64,000 bases of DNA from Pararhodonellum marinum (lineage in GTDB: Bacteria > Bacteroidota > Bacteroidia > Cytophagales > Cyclobacteriaceae), in contig NZ_JACEFJ010000001.1 in the NCBI RefSeq assembly GCF_015354735.1, positions 822,522 to 886,521 on the forward strand, read 5' to 3'. The notes under the pieces are model-generated. The model had not been told where the DNA came from, ran no database searches, and saw only the letters and a list, made by a program, of their open reading frames with translations. The translations under genes were made by a program, and so were the position numbers. This document shows, piece by piece, positions 45,677 through 54,723 of this stretch (position 1 is its first letter; each line of letters begins with the position of its first letter).

Positions 45677-46375
45677 ATGATCGTATCCGTAGACTGTGCT
45701 ATTTTTGGTTTTGAAAGGGAACTGAGTATTTTCCTGATCAAAAGGACCAATCCATACTTTAAAAACAAGTGGTCTTTGCCCGGTAGCATCGTATTTGAAG
45801 ATGAATCGCTTGAAGATGCGGCCGAAAGGACACTCTATGAGCTTTCTGGGCTAAAAAACATTTATTTGGACCAGGTAGGGGCTTTCGGGGATCCCAAAAG
45901 AACCAAAGGAGCAAGAATCCTGACAGTCTCCTTCATGGCCATCATAGATAAAAGCAAATACAACCTCGAACCAAAAGTTAAAAACAGGACATTTATTTCT
46001 CAAACCAATGAGGAAGAATTGATTCTGAGTGGAAAATGGTTTAAGTTAAATGAGATGCCACTTTTACCTCAAGACCACAGTGAAATTGCTCACACAGCGC
46101 TCAAATTCCTTAGGCAGAAATTCAGGTATTCTCCCATTTGTTTCGAACTCCTCCCAGAAAAATTCACCCTTAAAGAATTACAGGATTTGTATCAGGCAGT
46201 TTATGAGGTACAGCTGGACCCAAGTAATTTTAGAAAGAAGATCCTGAAAAGCAACTGGCTGGTGGAACTGGATGAATACAGTCAACAAGGTTCAAGTAGA
46301 AAAGCCCGGCTTTATGCATTCAATATGGTACTTCAGGAGCAGGGTGATGAACAGGAGTTTGTTTTTGATTTTTAA
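45677..46375 (+). CDS. NUDIX-fold transcriptional regulator (NrtR/AraR type)
   Basis: A 232-residue protein with an N-terminal NUDIX domain (about 1-145) and a C-terminal winged helix (about 150-225: LPEKFTLKELQDLYQAVYEV, then RKKILKSNWLVEL). The NUDIX box is broken: where REuxEExGu is expected it reads RTLYELSGL, losing two catalytic glutamates. It is therefore a sensor rather than a hydrolase, as in NrtR and the Bacteroides arabinose regulator AraR. It is divergent from susC across about 700 bp, so it is the best candidate for local control of the glycan locus, with a sugar or sugar phosphate as ligand. Confidence 0.88.
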   Translation: MIVSVDCAIFGFERELSIFLIKRTNPYFKNKWSLPGSIVFEDESLEDAAERTLYELSGLKNIYLDQVGAFGDPKRTKGARILTVSFMAIIDKSKYNLEPKVKNRTFISQTNEEELILSGKWFKLNEMPLLPQDHSEIAHTALKFLRQKFRYSPICFELLPEKFTLKELQDLYQAVYEVQLDPSNFRKKILKSNWLVELDEYSQQGSSRKARLYAFNMVLQEQGDEQEFVFDF

Positions 46376-46546
46376 AAAGTAACTATCAGCTTTGGAGCAA
46401 AAACACTTTTTACACTTTCCTTAATATTCAGGTCCTTTTGATTGTGGAGACATTTGAAATTCATCATTACATCTCCAATTGCCCAAATTCAGATTTTACT
46501 TGAGTTGACCGTTGATGCTTAACTGGATTTAAATAGGCGTTTCTCC

Positions 46547-47419
46547 TCATATTTTCGCATGTTGTTTCACAAATTCAGATGGAGAGGTTTTTTTGATTTC
46601 CTTGAATTTCCTGTTGAAATTGGATAGGTTTTTATAGCCGGAATGGTAACAGACTTCCGCAATGTTGTAGTCTTCCTCAATCAAAAGTTTACAGGCATGC
46701 CCAATCTTAATTTCATTCACATATTTAGTGAAAGTCTTTTTTTGGACCTGTTTAAAATACCTACTGAAAGCAGAAGTGTTCATGTTGGCCAGTTCAGCAG
46801 CTTCCTCCAAGGAAACGCCGTTTTTGAAATTGTTCAGGATGTAATTGTTCACCCTTTCCATTTTATGGTCTCCTTTGCCTCCCTCCAATCCTCCGGTATA
46901 GCTGGCACTGGATAGGATTTGGTAATCTTCATGTTTGGTGAGGTCTTTCAAAATCTCAATTATCCTAATGATTCGGTCAAGTTCTTCAAAACCTTCCAGC
47001 TCTTTTGCTTTTTCCAAAATGGGCTGGTTGGCCTCTCCTTTGAATTTGATGCCCCTTTTGGCCTTTTCAAACAGCTTATTGATAGAATCCATTTCAGGCA
47101 GTTTCAAAAAATTATCCCTGAAACTCTCCATAAAATGCACCACCAATGCCTTTGCCTTTAGGTGTGCAGTTTCATCAAAATAATCTTTATCATTCAACCA
47201 AAGATGGGGGAGGTTTTCCCCGATAAGCACTATTTCACCGGAACCGAATGGCTCTATGTGATCGCCGACATACCGTGTACCGGCACTTTCTAAAATAAAT
47301 ACCAATTCAATCTGAGGATGATAATGCCAGATTTTTAAAAACTGGTAAGACTGACTATCCAAAGAAAAAGAACAATTTTGATGAATGGCTCTGGTGAGAA
47401 GCTGTAACTGAGATTTCAT
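46547..47419 (-). CDS. AraC-family transcriptional regulator with cupin domain
   Basis: A 290-residue regulator. The N-terminal cupin (about 20-100: IWHYHPQIELVFILESAGTR) binds the effector. The C-terminal pair of helix-turn-helices (about 190-288) includes SLEEAAELANMNTSAFSRYF and YNIAEVCYHSGYKNLSNFNR. The class usually activates sugar-use genes. It is leftward, 252 nt after the heparinase-like gene on the same strand, between the NUDIX regulator and the hydrolase genes. Which operon it controls cannot be told. Confidence 0.9.
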   Translation of the reverse strand: MKSQLQLLTRAIHQNCSFSLDSQSYQFLKIWHYHPQIELVFILESAGTRYVGDHIEPFGSGEIVLIGENLPHLWLNDKDYFDETAHLKAKALVVHFMESFRDNFLKLPEMDSINKLFEKAKRGIKFKGEANQPILEKAKELEGFEELDRIIRIIEILKDLTKHEDYQILSSASYTGGLEGGKGDHKMERVNNYILNNFKNGVSLEEAAELANMNTSAFSRYFKQVQKKTFTKYVNEIKIGHACKLLIEEDYNIAEVCYHSGYKNLSNFNRKFKEIKKTSPSEFVKQHAKI

Positions 47420-47671
47420 TTATGCCTAATTGGGTTTGGTGTCCTCCATACCTCTAATATGGTATGTTTTTGCCAAATTACCATAAAAAATCACATTTTG
47501 CATAAAAAGTATCGAAATGATAAAAAGTTTGGAATCAAAAGATCATAATTTTCCATTTCTCAAATCGCAAATGGCTGGCCATTGCGAATTCTGCAAATAA
47601 AGTTATTTCGCTTTGAAAGAAGAATTTAAAGCCGATTCTCAAATGGTATCTAATGAATAAAATTATACATT

Positions 47672-49591
47672 TCATGGAACTATGCCCAGTACCTGTTTTC
47701 CAACAGAGACCTCTTTTCCCGACGGCATCATCTCCACAGTAGGATGTACAATTCCTTTGGGTTGCAGGGTGAGTACTACTACGATTTGGCCTTCATTGTA
47801 TACATCGATCCAATGGGTATGACTGTATGTTTTGCCTCTGAAGTGGATGCCGGGATTCAGCCGAACCGTTTCTCCGCCGTACCTATTCTTGCCTGTCTGA
47901 ATTTCTAAGGGCCTTTTTGTTTGGAGGACATGCCCCCTAAGGCTTGCTCCATCAGGAGTGGTGATGGTAAAGCCATTTTCATCTGTTTCGATGGCATTGA
48001 ATTCCGGGGTATTGATCCTCCACACACGGCCATCCATGGAACTGTCTGCAACTATAAAAACTGCTTCCGAGCCACTTTGCTTGGAATAGTCCGCTGAAAA
48101 ATACCGATGGTGGTCAATGACTCCTGTACTGCTTCCTCGGCCCCAGGCGTGTCCGCTGCCATTTGAGTCTGCTTCAAACCCCAGAAATTCACCTGCGCTG
48201 CTGGTGCCTTTATCTTGCGAGGAAACTGGTCCGGGGAATAAATTGCTTTGGCCCGCCATTAAGGAAGTTCTACCCCCACCCACTATCAGTGGAGCACCCA
48301 AACCGATGATTCGGAAGGTATTGACATCAGGACCTTGATGGCCTTTTACGCGCGTGGCGGAAACATTGTAAGCTGCCAAGATATCCTCTTCATCCTGAAA
48401 GCGGTTTCGGAATAAGGCAACGCCCTGTTCGGGATCAGCATAAGACAGCCAACCCATTTCTTCCGGATTTACGCTTTTTTTCTGAGTGGGATAATATAGA
48501 ATGCTGAAAATCCCCTCATCATTCAGGTAATCATGCATCCATTTTAGAGCTGGAATTTGTTCAGGTGGATACAAACGCAGGCTAAGTCCGAAAGTGCCTT
48601 TTCGGAGGTTGAGGTTATCATCAGAGAGATCGGGTTTCATGCCAAGGAGTTCAGGTAAAGTTGCCGTGGCCATGGAGAAGGTTGAAAAACCCCACATGGT
48701 ATGTATGGCGGAAGGAGCGAGTTGCTCCAAAGCATGTGGGGATGATTTATTGGAGAAGTGCTGATAGGCTATGAGTGCCGGCGCTATAAAAGACCAGTTG
48801 TATGCATGATACCCCATACTTTCGGCATTCCATCCATTGCTGTAAATGATTTTTTGCAAATGATCTGAAATCCGTTTTGAGGCATCCCAGATAAAAGGAG
48901 CTGTCAAAGAGGGTTTGTCCTTGTCAGGATTGTCCCATACCAAGGCGGCAAAAAGCACGCTTGACCAACGGATGCCCATCCAGTTGCTTACTAAGCTGTA
49001 ATTGGCATCCTGACCCATGTTGGCACTTACCGAAAACAGAAGTTTAAAAAGTTGCCTGTTGGTAATGTCCCTTTTCTCCTGAGACCATGCTGTATAGCAA
49101 AGGTCATAGGTAATGGCCATTTGCTGAAGCATGGTCGCTCGGTCGAGGCCACGGGAAACCGGGTTTTGGAAGATGATGGTGTCATTGAATATGGTGGCCA
49201 TTTGTTCGTAGGCCTTATCTGCCCAAGATTCTTCACCACTCATCAGGTACAGGTATCCATAATGGGCTGCGAGTTCAGGGACTTCATTGGTTAAAAACGC
49301 TTCGGAGGAAAAAACCTTTTGCTCAAGCTTTTCTGTATCAGCTTGGATTTTTTTGTACATGTCCAAAAACGGAGCTGATTTCACCCTTTCTCTGATCAGG
49401 GATACTTCACTTGCGGTAATGAGCCCCCTTGGATGTTCACCGATGGCATGTTTCCCATCTAGGCTTTTTGTATTGATCAACCCATCCAGATTCTCGTAAT
49501 GCTGGGCCATGACATGCATTGACCAGAGGCCCATCAAGATCATGGAGGTGAAGGCAAACGTAAAACCTGGTTTTCTTGGATTTATGAACAT
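47672..49591 (-). CDS. Heparinase II/III-like polysaccharide lyase
   Basis: A 639-residue exported protein (signal about 1-29, ending HVMA). The N-terminal part is an alpha-toroid (about 50-340, with SRGLDRATMLQQMAITYDLC, then GWNAESMGYHAYNWSFIAP). The C-terminal part is beta-sandwich (about 370-639: EQGVALFRNRFQ, VKGHQGPDVNTFRIIGLGAP, DHHRYFSADYSKQSG). This is the heparinase II/III or alginate-lyase-like architecture. Catalytic Tyr/His residues are plausible in MGYHAYN and in the HQGPD segment, but substrate is not predictable. Its glycan neighbours suggest a uronic-acid-containing polymer. Confidence 0.8.
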   Translation of the reverse strand: MFINPRKPGFTFAFTSMILMGLWSMHVMAQHYENLDGLINTKSLDGKHAIGEHPRGLITASEVSLIRERVKSAPFLDMYKKIQADTEKLEQKVFSSEAFLTNEVPELAAHYGYLYLMSGEESWADKAYEQMATIFNDTIIFQNPVSRGLDRATMLQQMAITYDLCYTAWSQEKRDITNRQLFKLLFSVSANMGQDANYSLVSNWMGIRWSSVLFAALVWDNPDKDKPSLTAPFIWDASKRISDHLQKIIYSNGWNAESMGYHAYNWSFIAPALIAYQHFSNKSSPHALEQLAPSAIHTMWGFSTFSMATATLPELLGMKPDLSDDNLNLRKGTFGLSLRLYPPEQIPALKWMHDYLNDEGIFSILYYPTQKKSVNPEEMGWLSYADPEQGVALFRNRFQDEEDILAAYNVSATRVKGHQGPDVNTFRIIGLGAPLIVGGGRTSLMAGQSNLFPGPVSSQDKGTSSAGEFLGFEADSNGSGHAWGRGSSTGVIDHHRYFSADYSKQSGSEAVFIVADSSMDGRVWRINTPEFNAIETDENGFTITTPDGASLRGHVLQTKRPLEIQTGKNRYGGETVRLNPGIHFRGKTYSHTHWIDVYNEGQIVVVLTLQPKGIVHPTVEMMPSGKEVSVGKQVLGIVP

Positions 49592-49621
49592 TGAAGCTGC
49601 ATTTATAAATTCATTTTTTTA

Positions 49622-50098
49622 CTAGATCGTTTTTGTCATTTTGTAATTCGTCAGATCCACCCCCTTTAGGTTGACATGTTGTTCTTCAACCACTGTGAAC
49701 CCAACCTTTTCAAAAAAAGTCTTTGCGGTTTTACTGACTTCTGCAGTCAACTGGGTTTGACCTTGCCGTTTGGCTTCTTTTTCGATCTCAGTATACAGTT
49801 GGTTGGCGATGCCATGCCTTTGTCTTTCCCGATGGACATACAAAAAATCGATGTGATTGCCTTTGTCCAATGTGCAAAAACCAATTATCCCTATTTCGTT
49901 CTGTGCAACCAAAACGAATTGATGTTTCAGTATGTCCTGCCACCGAGAGGTGTTTTCAATACCCGATGACCATGCCTCAATTTGTTGCTTATTGTATTCT
50001 GCCTTACAGCTCTTTCTGATGCTGTCCACATACAATTTTTGCATTTCAGGGAGGTCTTCAAGAGACCCTTTTCTAAGTATCATGCAGATTTGTTCCAA
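49622..50098 (-). CDS. GNAT-family N-acetyltransferase
   Basis: A 158-residue GNAT enzyme. RKGSLEDLPEMQKLYVDSIR starts the fold, IDFLYVHRERQRHGIANQLYTEI contains the acetyl-CoA pyrophosphate loop (R-x-x-G-I-A here RQRHGIA), and AEVSKTAKTFFEKVGF gives the C-terminal strand. The acceptor is unknown. It lies 30 nt upstream of the heparinase-like gene in the leftward direction; a functional link is not evident. Confidence 0.9.
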   Translation of the reverse strand: MEQICMILRKGSLEDLPEMQKLYVDSIRKSCKAEYNKQQIEAWSSGIENTSRWQDILKHQFVLVAQNEIGIIGFCTLDKGNHIDFLYVHRERQRHGIANQLYTEIEKEAKRQGQTQLTAEVSKTAKTFFEKVGFTVVEEQHVNLKGVDLTNYKMTKTI

Positions 50099-50433
50099 TG
50101 GTTCTAAAAAGTCTTTTCAGTCGCAATTGTATCATAAATATCCAATTGATTTTTTTCAAACCAAAACTGAATAGAAGCAACAGTCTTAAAGGTAATCTGA
50201 ATAGTTACCCCTATCAATCGTTTTGGTATTATGTCTTTGTTGAAATTGTAGGATTTTAGGTTTAATTTATTTCCTCCAATGCAAATTAGACTGAGTTGGA
50301 GAACATGAAGAACGATAAGATGTCCTTTATAAAACACGGTTTTAAAAAATAAATAAATAAAATTTTTTCATTGATATCATTCTTTAGACTTAATTAAGTG
50401 TATTCAATAAAACACCCAAAAGCTAACCAAAAT

Positions 50434-52665
50434 ATGTTGTACCATCATTTCAAGCATTTTTTCTCACTTTCAGCTTTACTGATTATCCTTGGTCTTTCAG
50501 ATGCTTTTGCCCAAAAAGTGGAATCAGCCGATGATGATCCTTTTTTGACAAAGCTTTACGATCAGCTCCACGATTCACCCATGCAGCAAAAAATCCGCAA
50601 AATCGCTCCCATGCCTGCCGGGGTAGTCTATATCCAAAGGCCTGGTGAAGGCGAGGAAGAAATCCGTTGGCATTTCCGGACCATGAGGGAATTGGGCTTT
50701 ACCAATCTGAAACAGATCATGCCCCTGCCTGATTGGAGTCATGAGAAAATCCAAATGATCGCGCTTGAGGAGGGCTTGATCCCATGGTGGTATGGGGAAG
50801 GGGGCTGGGAACCCATTTCAGACCAACTTTTATCGAACTTGGGAATTTCACCAGATGAGCCATTGGAGGACATAAGACTCAATCCCAAAATGATTGCCTA
50901 TCAAAACGAGGTTTTGAAAAAAAGGATAGAAAACATTGTCGGGTGGATAGAAAAGACTGGGGCCAATGAGGCGCCAAAAGGAAGCAGCTCCGCCTATGAT
51001 CCCACCGTAGGACAGCGGGGAATGGACTTGACGGAAAAGGGTAAAACGCTTTTTGTGGAATGGGCCAAAAACAACTACGGGGATATAGCTACCCTAAACA
51101 ATGCCTACAATCAACATCACCACGGGTTGGCAGCACAAGGCAAGCCGTTTTCCAGCTGGGAGGATTTTGCGGAGAGATGGGAAAAGTCAGACCACAGAGA
51201 ACTCCGGGTGATTCGGGATGTTTTGCGGTTCAAGGCCGACCACGGCATTGCGGAGTTGGAAAAAAAAGTCGTGGATTTCCATGAATTTGATTCCAATGCC
51301 CCTTACCGGGCAGGTGGAGAATTGGGTCTTTTTCGTCCTCATGCCTATTTTGGTGTCAATTTCCCTGCGATAGCCAAAACCATGCAGCATGCAGGTTCTT
51401 TTTATCCTTCCATCCATTTCACCTGGCATTTTGATCAGGTCAAGGATGAGCTGGGACCTACGGTTTACATGCAGGCCAGTTACATCAATGACATGTTCAA
51501 AGGGGGATGGAGTGGAGGTTGGGAGACCACGGGAGGTCCCCAGCAGTTTGGTGGGGAAAGATATGGTCAGGACAACAAAGGGTTTACTGTTGATGCTGCT
51601 GAGATGAAGCAGTTTACGCTCAGTATGTTGGCTGCAGGATTTAAAGGATGGGGACTTTGGAGCTGGAGTGTCAGATCGGCCGGGGTTGAGGTAGGCGAAT
51701 ATTCCCTCTTGGACCACCACAATGAAGTGACAGACAGAGCCGTGGCGGTAGGTGAAATTGCCAAGGCCATGCAAACCTACCGACATGAACTTTGGGAGTC
51801 ACGCAAAGAACCGGTGGTGGGGGTCCTTTTTGACTGGGACAATGATGCGATGTGGACAGCCCTTTCCATCAAAGGAAAAGAAAGTACCCGATACATTCCC
51901 ATGCAGGCTAGGGTAGGCGTATCCCGAGCCCTGATCAATCAAAACATTCCTTTTGAATATGTCATTCCCGACGACCTCAGAGCAGGATTGGCTGCTAGAT
52001 ATCGGGTGATTTATTTGCCAGGAATGCTGGCGTTGAACCCTGAACTGTTACCCATCTTAAAAAAATATGTGGAGGATGGTGGCAGGCTGATTTTAGACAT
52101 GCCAGGCGCCTGGATGGATCCCAATTCCGCCTTGCTTCCCAGGGGAACGGGTTCTGACTTCGCCAACCTTTTTGGCGCTGCATTGAGGGAATACCAATTT
52201 TCAGGGCTCAACAGAAACTGGCATTTGGAAGCCCATGTTTTGACAGGCTCCATTGGTTCCATCAGGCCGGAGGGCGCGGAAATCATGGCAGATTTTAAGA
52301 CCGGACAACCTGCAGTCACCCAGTTTCAATTGGGCAAGGGGACTTCGGTTATATTGGGTTACGAGGCAGCTAGGTCATGTTTTGAACCAGGAAATTCGGA
52401 AATGGAAGCACTCTTGTTAAAATATACTTTGGGGGACATAGAGCCACCCTTTACCTGTGAGGGGGCCATCGTCTACCGATTGTCTGGCCCAAAAGCCGAC
52501 CATTATTTTTTACTTAACCAAGGGGAGGCCACTGAAGTGGATTTAAAACCGCATCATTACACCTATACCAATGTCCAGGATGCGGTAACCGGACAAAGCA
52601 TCTCGCAAAATTCAATTTACTTAGAGGCCCATTCTGCAAGATGGTTAAGGTTTGAAAAACCTTAA
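50434..52665 (+). CDS. GH42-like beta-galactosidase-family hydrolase
   Basis: 743 residues from the ATG at 50434, which opens a signal peptide (MLYHHFKHFFSLSALLIILG to DAFAQ); the frame begins at 50398. A TIM barrel spans about 50-450. GANEAPKG could supply the acid/base Glu, and WSGGWETTGGPQQFGG the nucleophile region. A trimerisation-like Rossmann domain follows (RVIYLPGMLALNPELLPILKKYVEDGG), then a small beta domain. This is the GH42 layout, though the sequence is divergent and the activity could be on another glycoside. It heads a rightward glycan gene run. Confidence 0.78.
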   Translation: MLYHHFKHFFSLSALLIILGLSDAFAQKVESADDDPFLTKLYDQLHDSPMQQKIRKIAPMPAGVVYIQRPGEGEEEIRWHFRTMRELGFTNLKQIMPLPDWSHEKIQMIALEEGLIPWWYGEGGWEPISDQLLSNLGISPDEPLEDIRLNPKMIAYQNEVLKKRIENIVGWIEKTGANEAPKGSSSAYDPTVGQRGMDLTEKGKTLFVEWAKNNYGDIATLNNAYNQHHHGLAAQGKPFSSWEDFAERWEKSDHRELRVIRDVLRFKADHGIAELEKKVVDFHEFDSNAPYRAGGELGLFRPHAYFGVNFPAIAKTMQHAGSFYPSIHFTWHFDQVKDELGPTVYMQASYINDMFKGGWSGGWETTGGPQQFGGERYGQDNKGFTVDAAEMKQFTLSMLAAGFKGWGLWSWSVRSAGVEVGEYSLLDHHNEVTDRAVAVGEIAKAMQTYRHELWESRKEPVVGVLFDWDNDAMWTALSIKGKESTRYIPMQARVGVSRALINQNIPFEYVIPDDLRAGLAARYRVIYLPGMLALNPELLPILKKYVEDGGRLILDMPGAWMDPNSALLPRGTGSDFANLFGAALREYQFSGLNRNWHLEAHVLTGSIGSIRPEGAEIMADFKTGQPAVTQFQLGKGTSVILGYEAARSCFEPGNSEMEALLLKYTLGDIEPPFTCEGAIVYRLSGPKADHYFLLNQGEATEVDLKPHHYTYTNVQDAVTGQSISQNSIYLEAHSARWLRFEKP

Positions 52666-52701
52666 ATTTGGGATTAAACATAAAGTAAACAACAAAAGAA
52701 G

Positions 52702-54717
52702 ATGATCAAAAAACCAATGATTGCTTGCCTAATTTGGCTAATGGGTATCATTTCCTGTGATTCTCCGGGGACTGACAATGACAATACGTATGATATAGTC
52801 ATTTATGGTGCCAATTCGGCCGGCGTGATTGCAGCTTATACGGCCAAAACCATGGGCAAATCAGTAGTTTTGATTGAACCGAGCAAGCATATGGGTGGGT
52901 TGAGTACGGGTGGATTGGGATATACGGATATCGGAAACAAATATGCTGTGATGGGCTTGTCCAGGGATTTCTACCGAAGGATCGGGCAGCATTATGGCAA
53001 ATTTGAACAATGGATTTTTGAACCGAGTGTGGCCAAATCTGTTTTTCAGGATTATCTGGACAGAGCAGAAATCGAGGTACTTTTTGAACACGAACTGGTT
53101 GGCGTGAAAAAAGAGGGGGACTACTTGCAGGAAATGACCTTGAGTCTTGGAGGTTCAACCAATGAAATTGTGAAAGTAAGGGGTAAAATGTTCATTGATG
53201 CTACTTATGAAGGTGACTTGATGGCCAAGGCAGGAGTGACCTATACCGTAGGTAGAGAGCCCAATTCCCAATACGGTGAAACCTACAATGGGGTACAGTT
53301 GATGACGGGACATCAATTCCCTGATGGAGTGGACCCTTACCAAACCAAAGGTGACCCACAGAGTGGCCTACTATGGGGCATCACTGACCATCAATTGGAA
53401 CCGGATGGAACAGGAGACGATAAGGTTCAGGCCTATAACTTCAGGATTTGTCTTACTGACAATCCCTCCAACAGGATCGAAATCACCCGGCCTGAAGGCT
53501 ATGATTCCACCATGTTTGACCTATTGGTAAGACTTTTTGAAGCCCAGCCCGGGAAAATAAGGATCAGTGATTACTTTATCTGGAGCCGAATGCCCAACCA
53601 AAAGACAGACATCAATAACCGGGGAGGATTCTCAACGGATATGATTGGGATGAATTATGACTATCCTGAGGCAGACTATGCACAAAGAAAGGAAATCGTC
53701 AAGAACCATCAATTGTACACCCAATCCCTGCTTTATTTCTACAAGACAGACCCCAGAGTTCCTAAAGAACTGCAGGAATTTATCCAAGACTGGGGTTACC
53801 CCAAAGATGAGTACACTGAAAATGAACACTGGTCTCCCCAGTTGTATGTGAGGGAAGTGCGAAGAATGGTGGGAGAATACGTGATGACCGAAGCCAATTG
53901 TGTGGGTGATGAAGTGGTGGAAGACGGGGTAGGAATGGCCGCTTACACCATGGACTCCCACAACATCCAAAGAGTGGTCATTGAAAAAGAAGGTCAAAAA
54001 ATGGTGAAAAACGAAGGGAATGTAGAAATAGGAGGATTTGGTCCGTATCCCATTGCCTACAGATCCCTGATTCCGAAAAAAGAGGAGGTTAAAAATCTAT
54101 TTGTCCCAGCGGCACTTTCTGCCAGCCACATTGCTTTTGGCTCTATCCGGATGGAACCGGTTTTCATGGTATTGGCACAATCATCTGCTGTGGCCGCCTG
54201 TATGGCGATTGACAACAACCTCTCCGTCCATGAAGTGGATGTCAAAGAATTGCAGAAAATCCTAAAAGAAAATCCCCTTGCAGACGGGAGTATACCCGAA
54301 ATTCTAGTGGACAATGATGATGAGGAAGGGGTGCAAATCAAAGGGGATTGGGAAAGGCAAAGCCGTGGAGGATACGGTCCCAGCTTTCTAAAAGATCCTT
54401 CTAAAGGCACCCAAAATCATTCAGTAAGTTTTACACCAGATATCAAGGTGGCAGGTGCTTATGAAGTGTACCTGTATTTTTCCCGGGTCAATGAATCCTC
54501 TACCCAGACCAAAGTCATTGTAGGAGATGGCAAGGATGAAAAGGAAATATGGGTAAAAGAGGAAGACATCCGTGTAGAAGGTCAGACCTCAGGAGAATGG
54601 GTTCATTTGGGTCAGTTCAATCTTGAAGCGGGTAAAAATGCATTTGTTGAGGTTTCAAACCAAGGAGCAGATGGGATAGTCGTCGCAGATGCTGTCTTAT
54701 TTGTTCCAGACAAATAA
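52702..54717 (+). CDS. FAD-dependent oxidoreductase with golvesin-like C-terminus
   Basis: A 671-residue lipoprotein (MIKKPMIACLIWLMGIISC, Cys19). The FAD-binding motif is DIVIYGANSAGVIAAYTAK (about 31-49), and MGGLSTGGLGYTD is the PF12831-type conserved block. IDATYEGDLMAKAGV is typical of these enzymes, which databases often label xanthan lyase without evidence. Residues about 535-671 (VQIKGDWERQSRGGYGPSFL to VVADAVLFVPD) form a golvesin-type beta-sandwich that may bind glycan. It lies 36 nt after the GH42-like gene and 6 nt before the sulfatase gene, so the three are probably one operon. Confidence 0.87.
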   Translation: MIKKPMIACLIWLMGIISCDSPGTDNDNTYDIVIYGANSAGVIAAYTAKTMGKSVVLIEPSKHMGGLSTGGLGYTDIGNKYAVMGLSRDFYRRIGQHYGKFEQWIFEPSVAKSVFQDYLDRAEIEVLFEHELVGVKKEGDYLQEMTLSLGGSTNEIVKVRGKMFIDATYEGDLMAKAGVTYTVGREPNSQYGETYNGVQLMTGHQFPDGVDPYQTKGDPQSGLLWGITDHQLEPDGTGDDKVQAYNFRICLTDNPSNRIEITRPEGYDSTMFDLLVRLFEAQPGKIRISDYFIWSRMPNQKTDINNRGGFSTDMIGMNYDYPEADYAQRKEIVKNHQLYTQSLLYFYKTDPRVPKELQEFIQDWGYPKDEYTENEHWSPQLYVREVRRMVGEYVMTEANCVGDEVVEDGVGMAAYTMDSHNIQRVVIEKEGQKMVKNEGNVEIGGFGPYPIAYRSLIPKKEEVKNLFVPAALSASHIAFGSIRMEPVFMVLAQSSAVAACMAIDNNLSVHEVDVKELQKILKENPLADGSIPEILVDNDDEEGVQIKGDWERQSRGGYGPSFLKDPSKGTQNHSVSFTPDIKVAGAYEVYLYFSRVNESSTQTKVIVGDGKDEKEIWVKEEDIRVEGQTSGEWVHLGQFNLEAGKNAFVEVSNQGADGIVVADAVLFVPDK

Positions 54718-54723
54718 AACCGT

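Noticed and set aside
50104..50337. 77-residue leftward open frame upstream of the GNAT gene
   Set aside because: AT-driven composition, no family resemblance and no sign of a gene start; treated as intergenic.
51187..51786. 199-residue leftward open frame inside the GH42-like gene
   Set aside because: Antisense shadow of a strong coding sequence.
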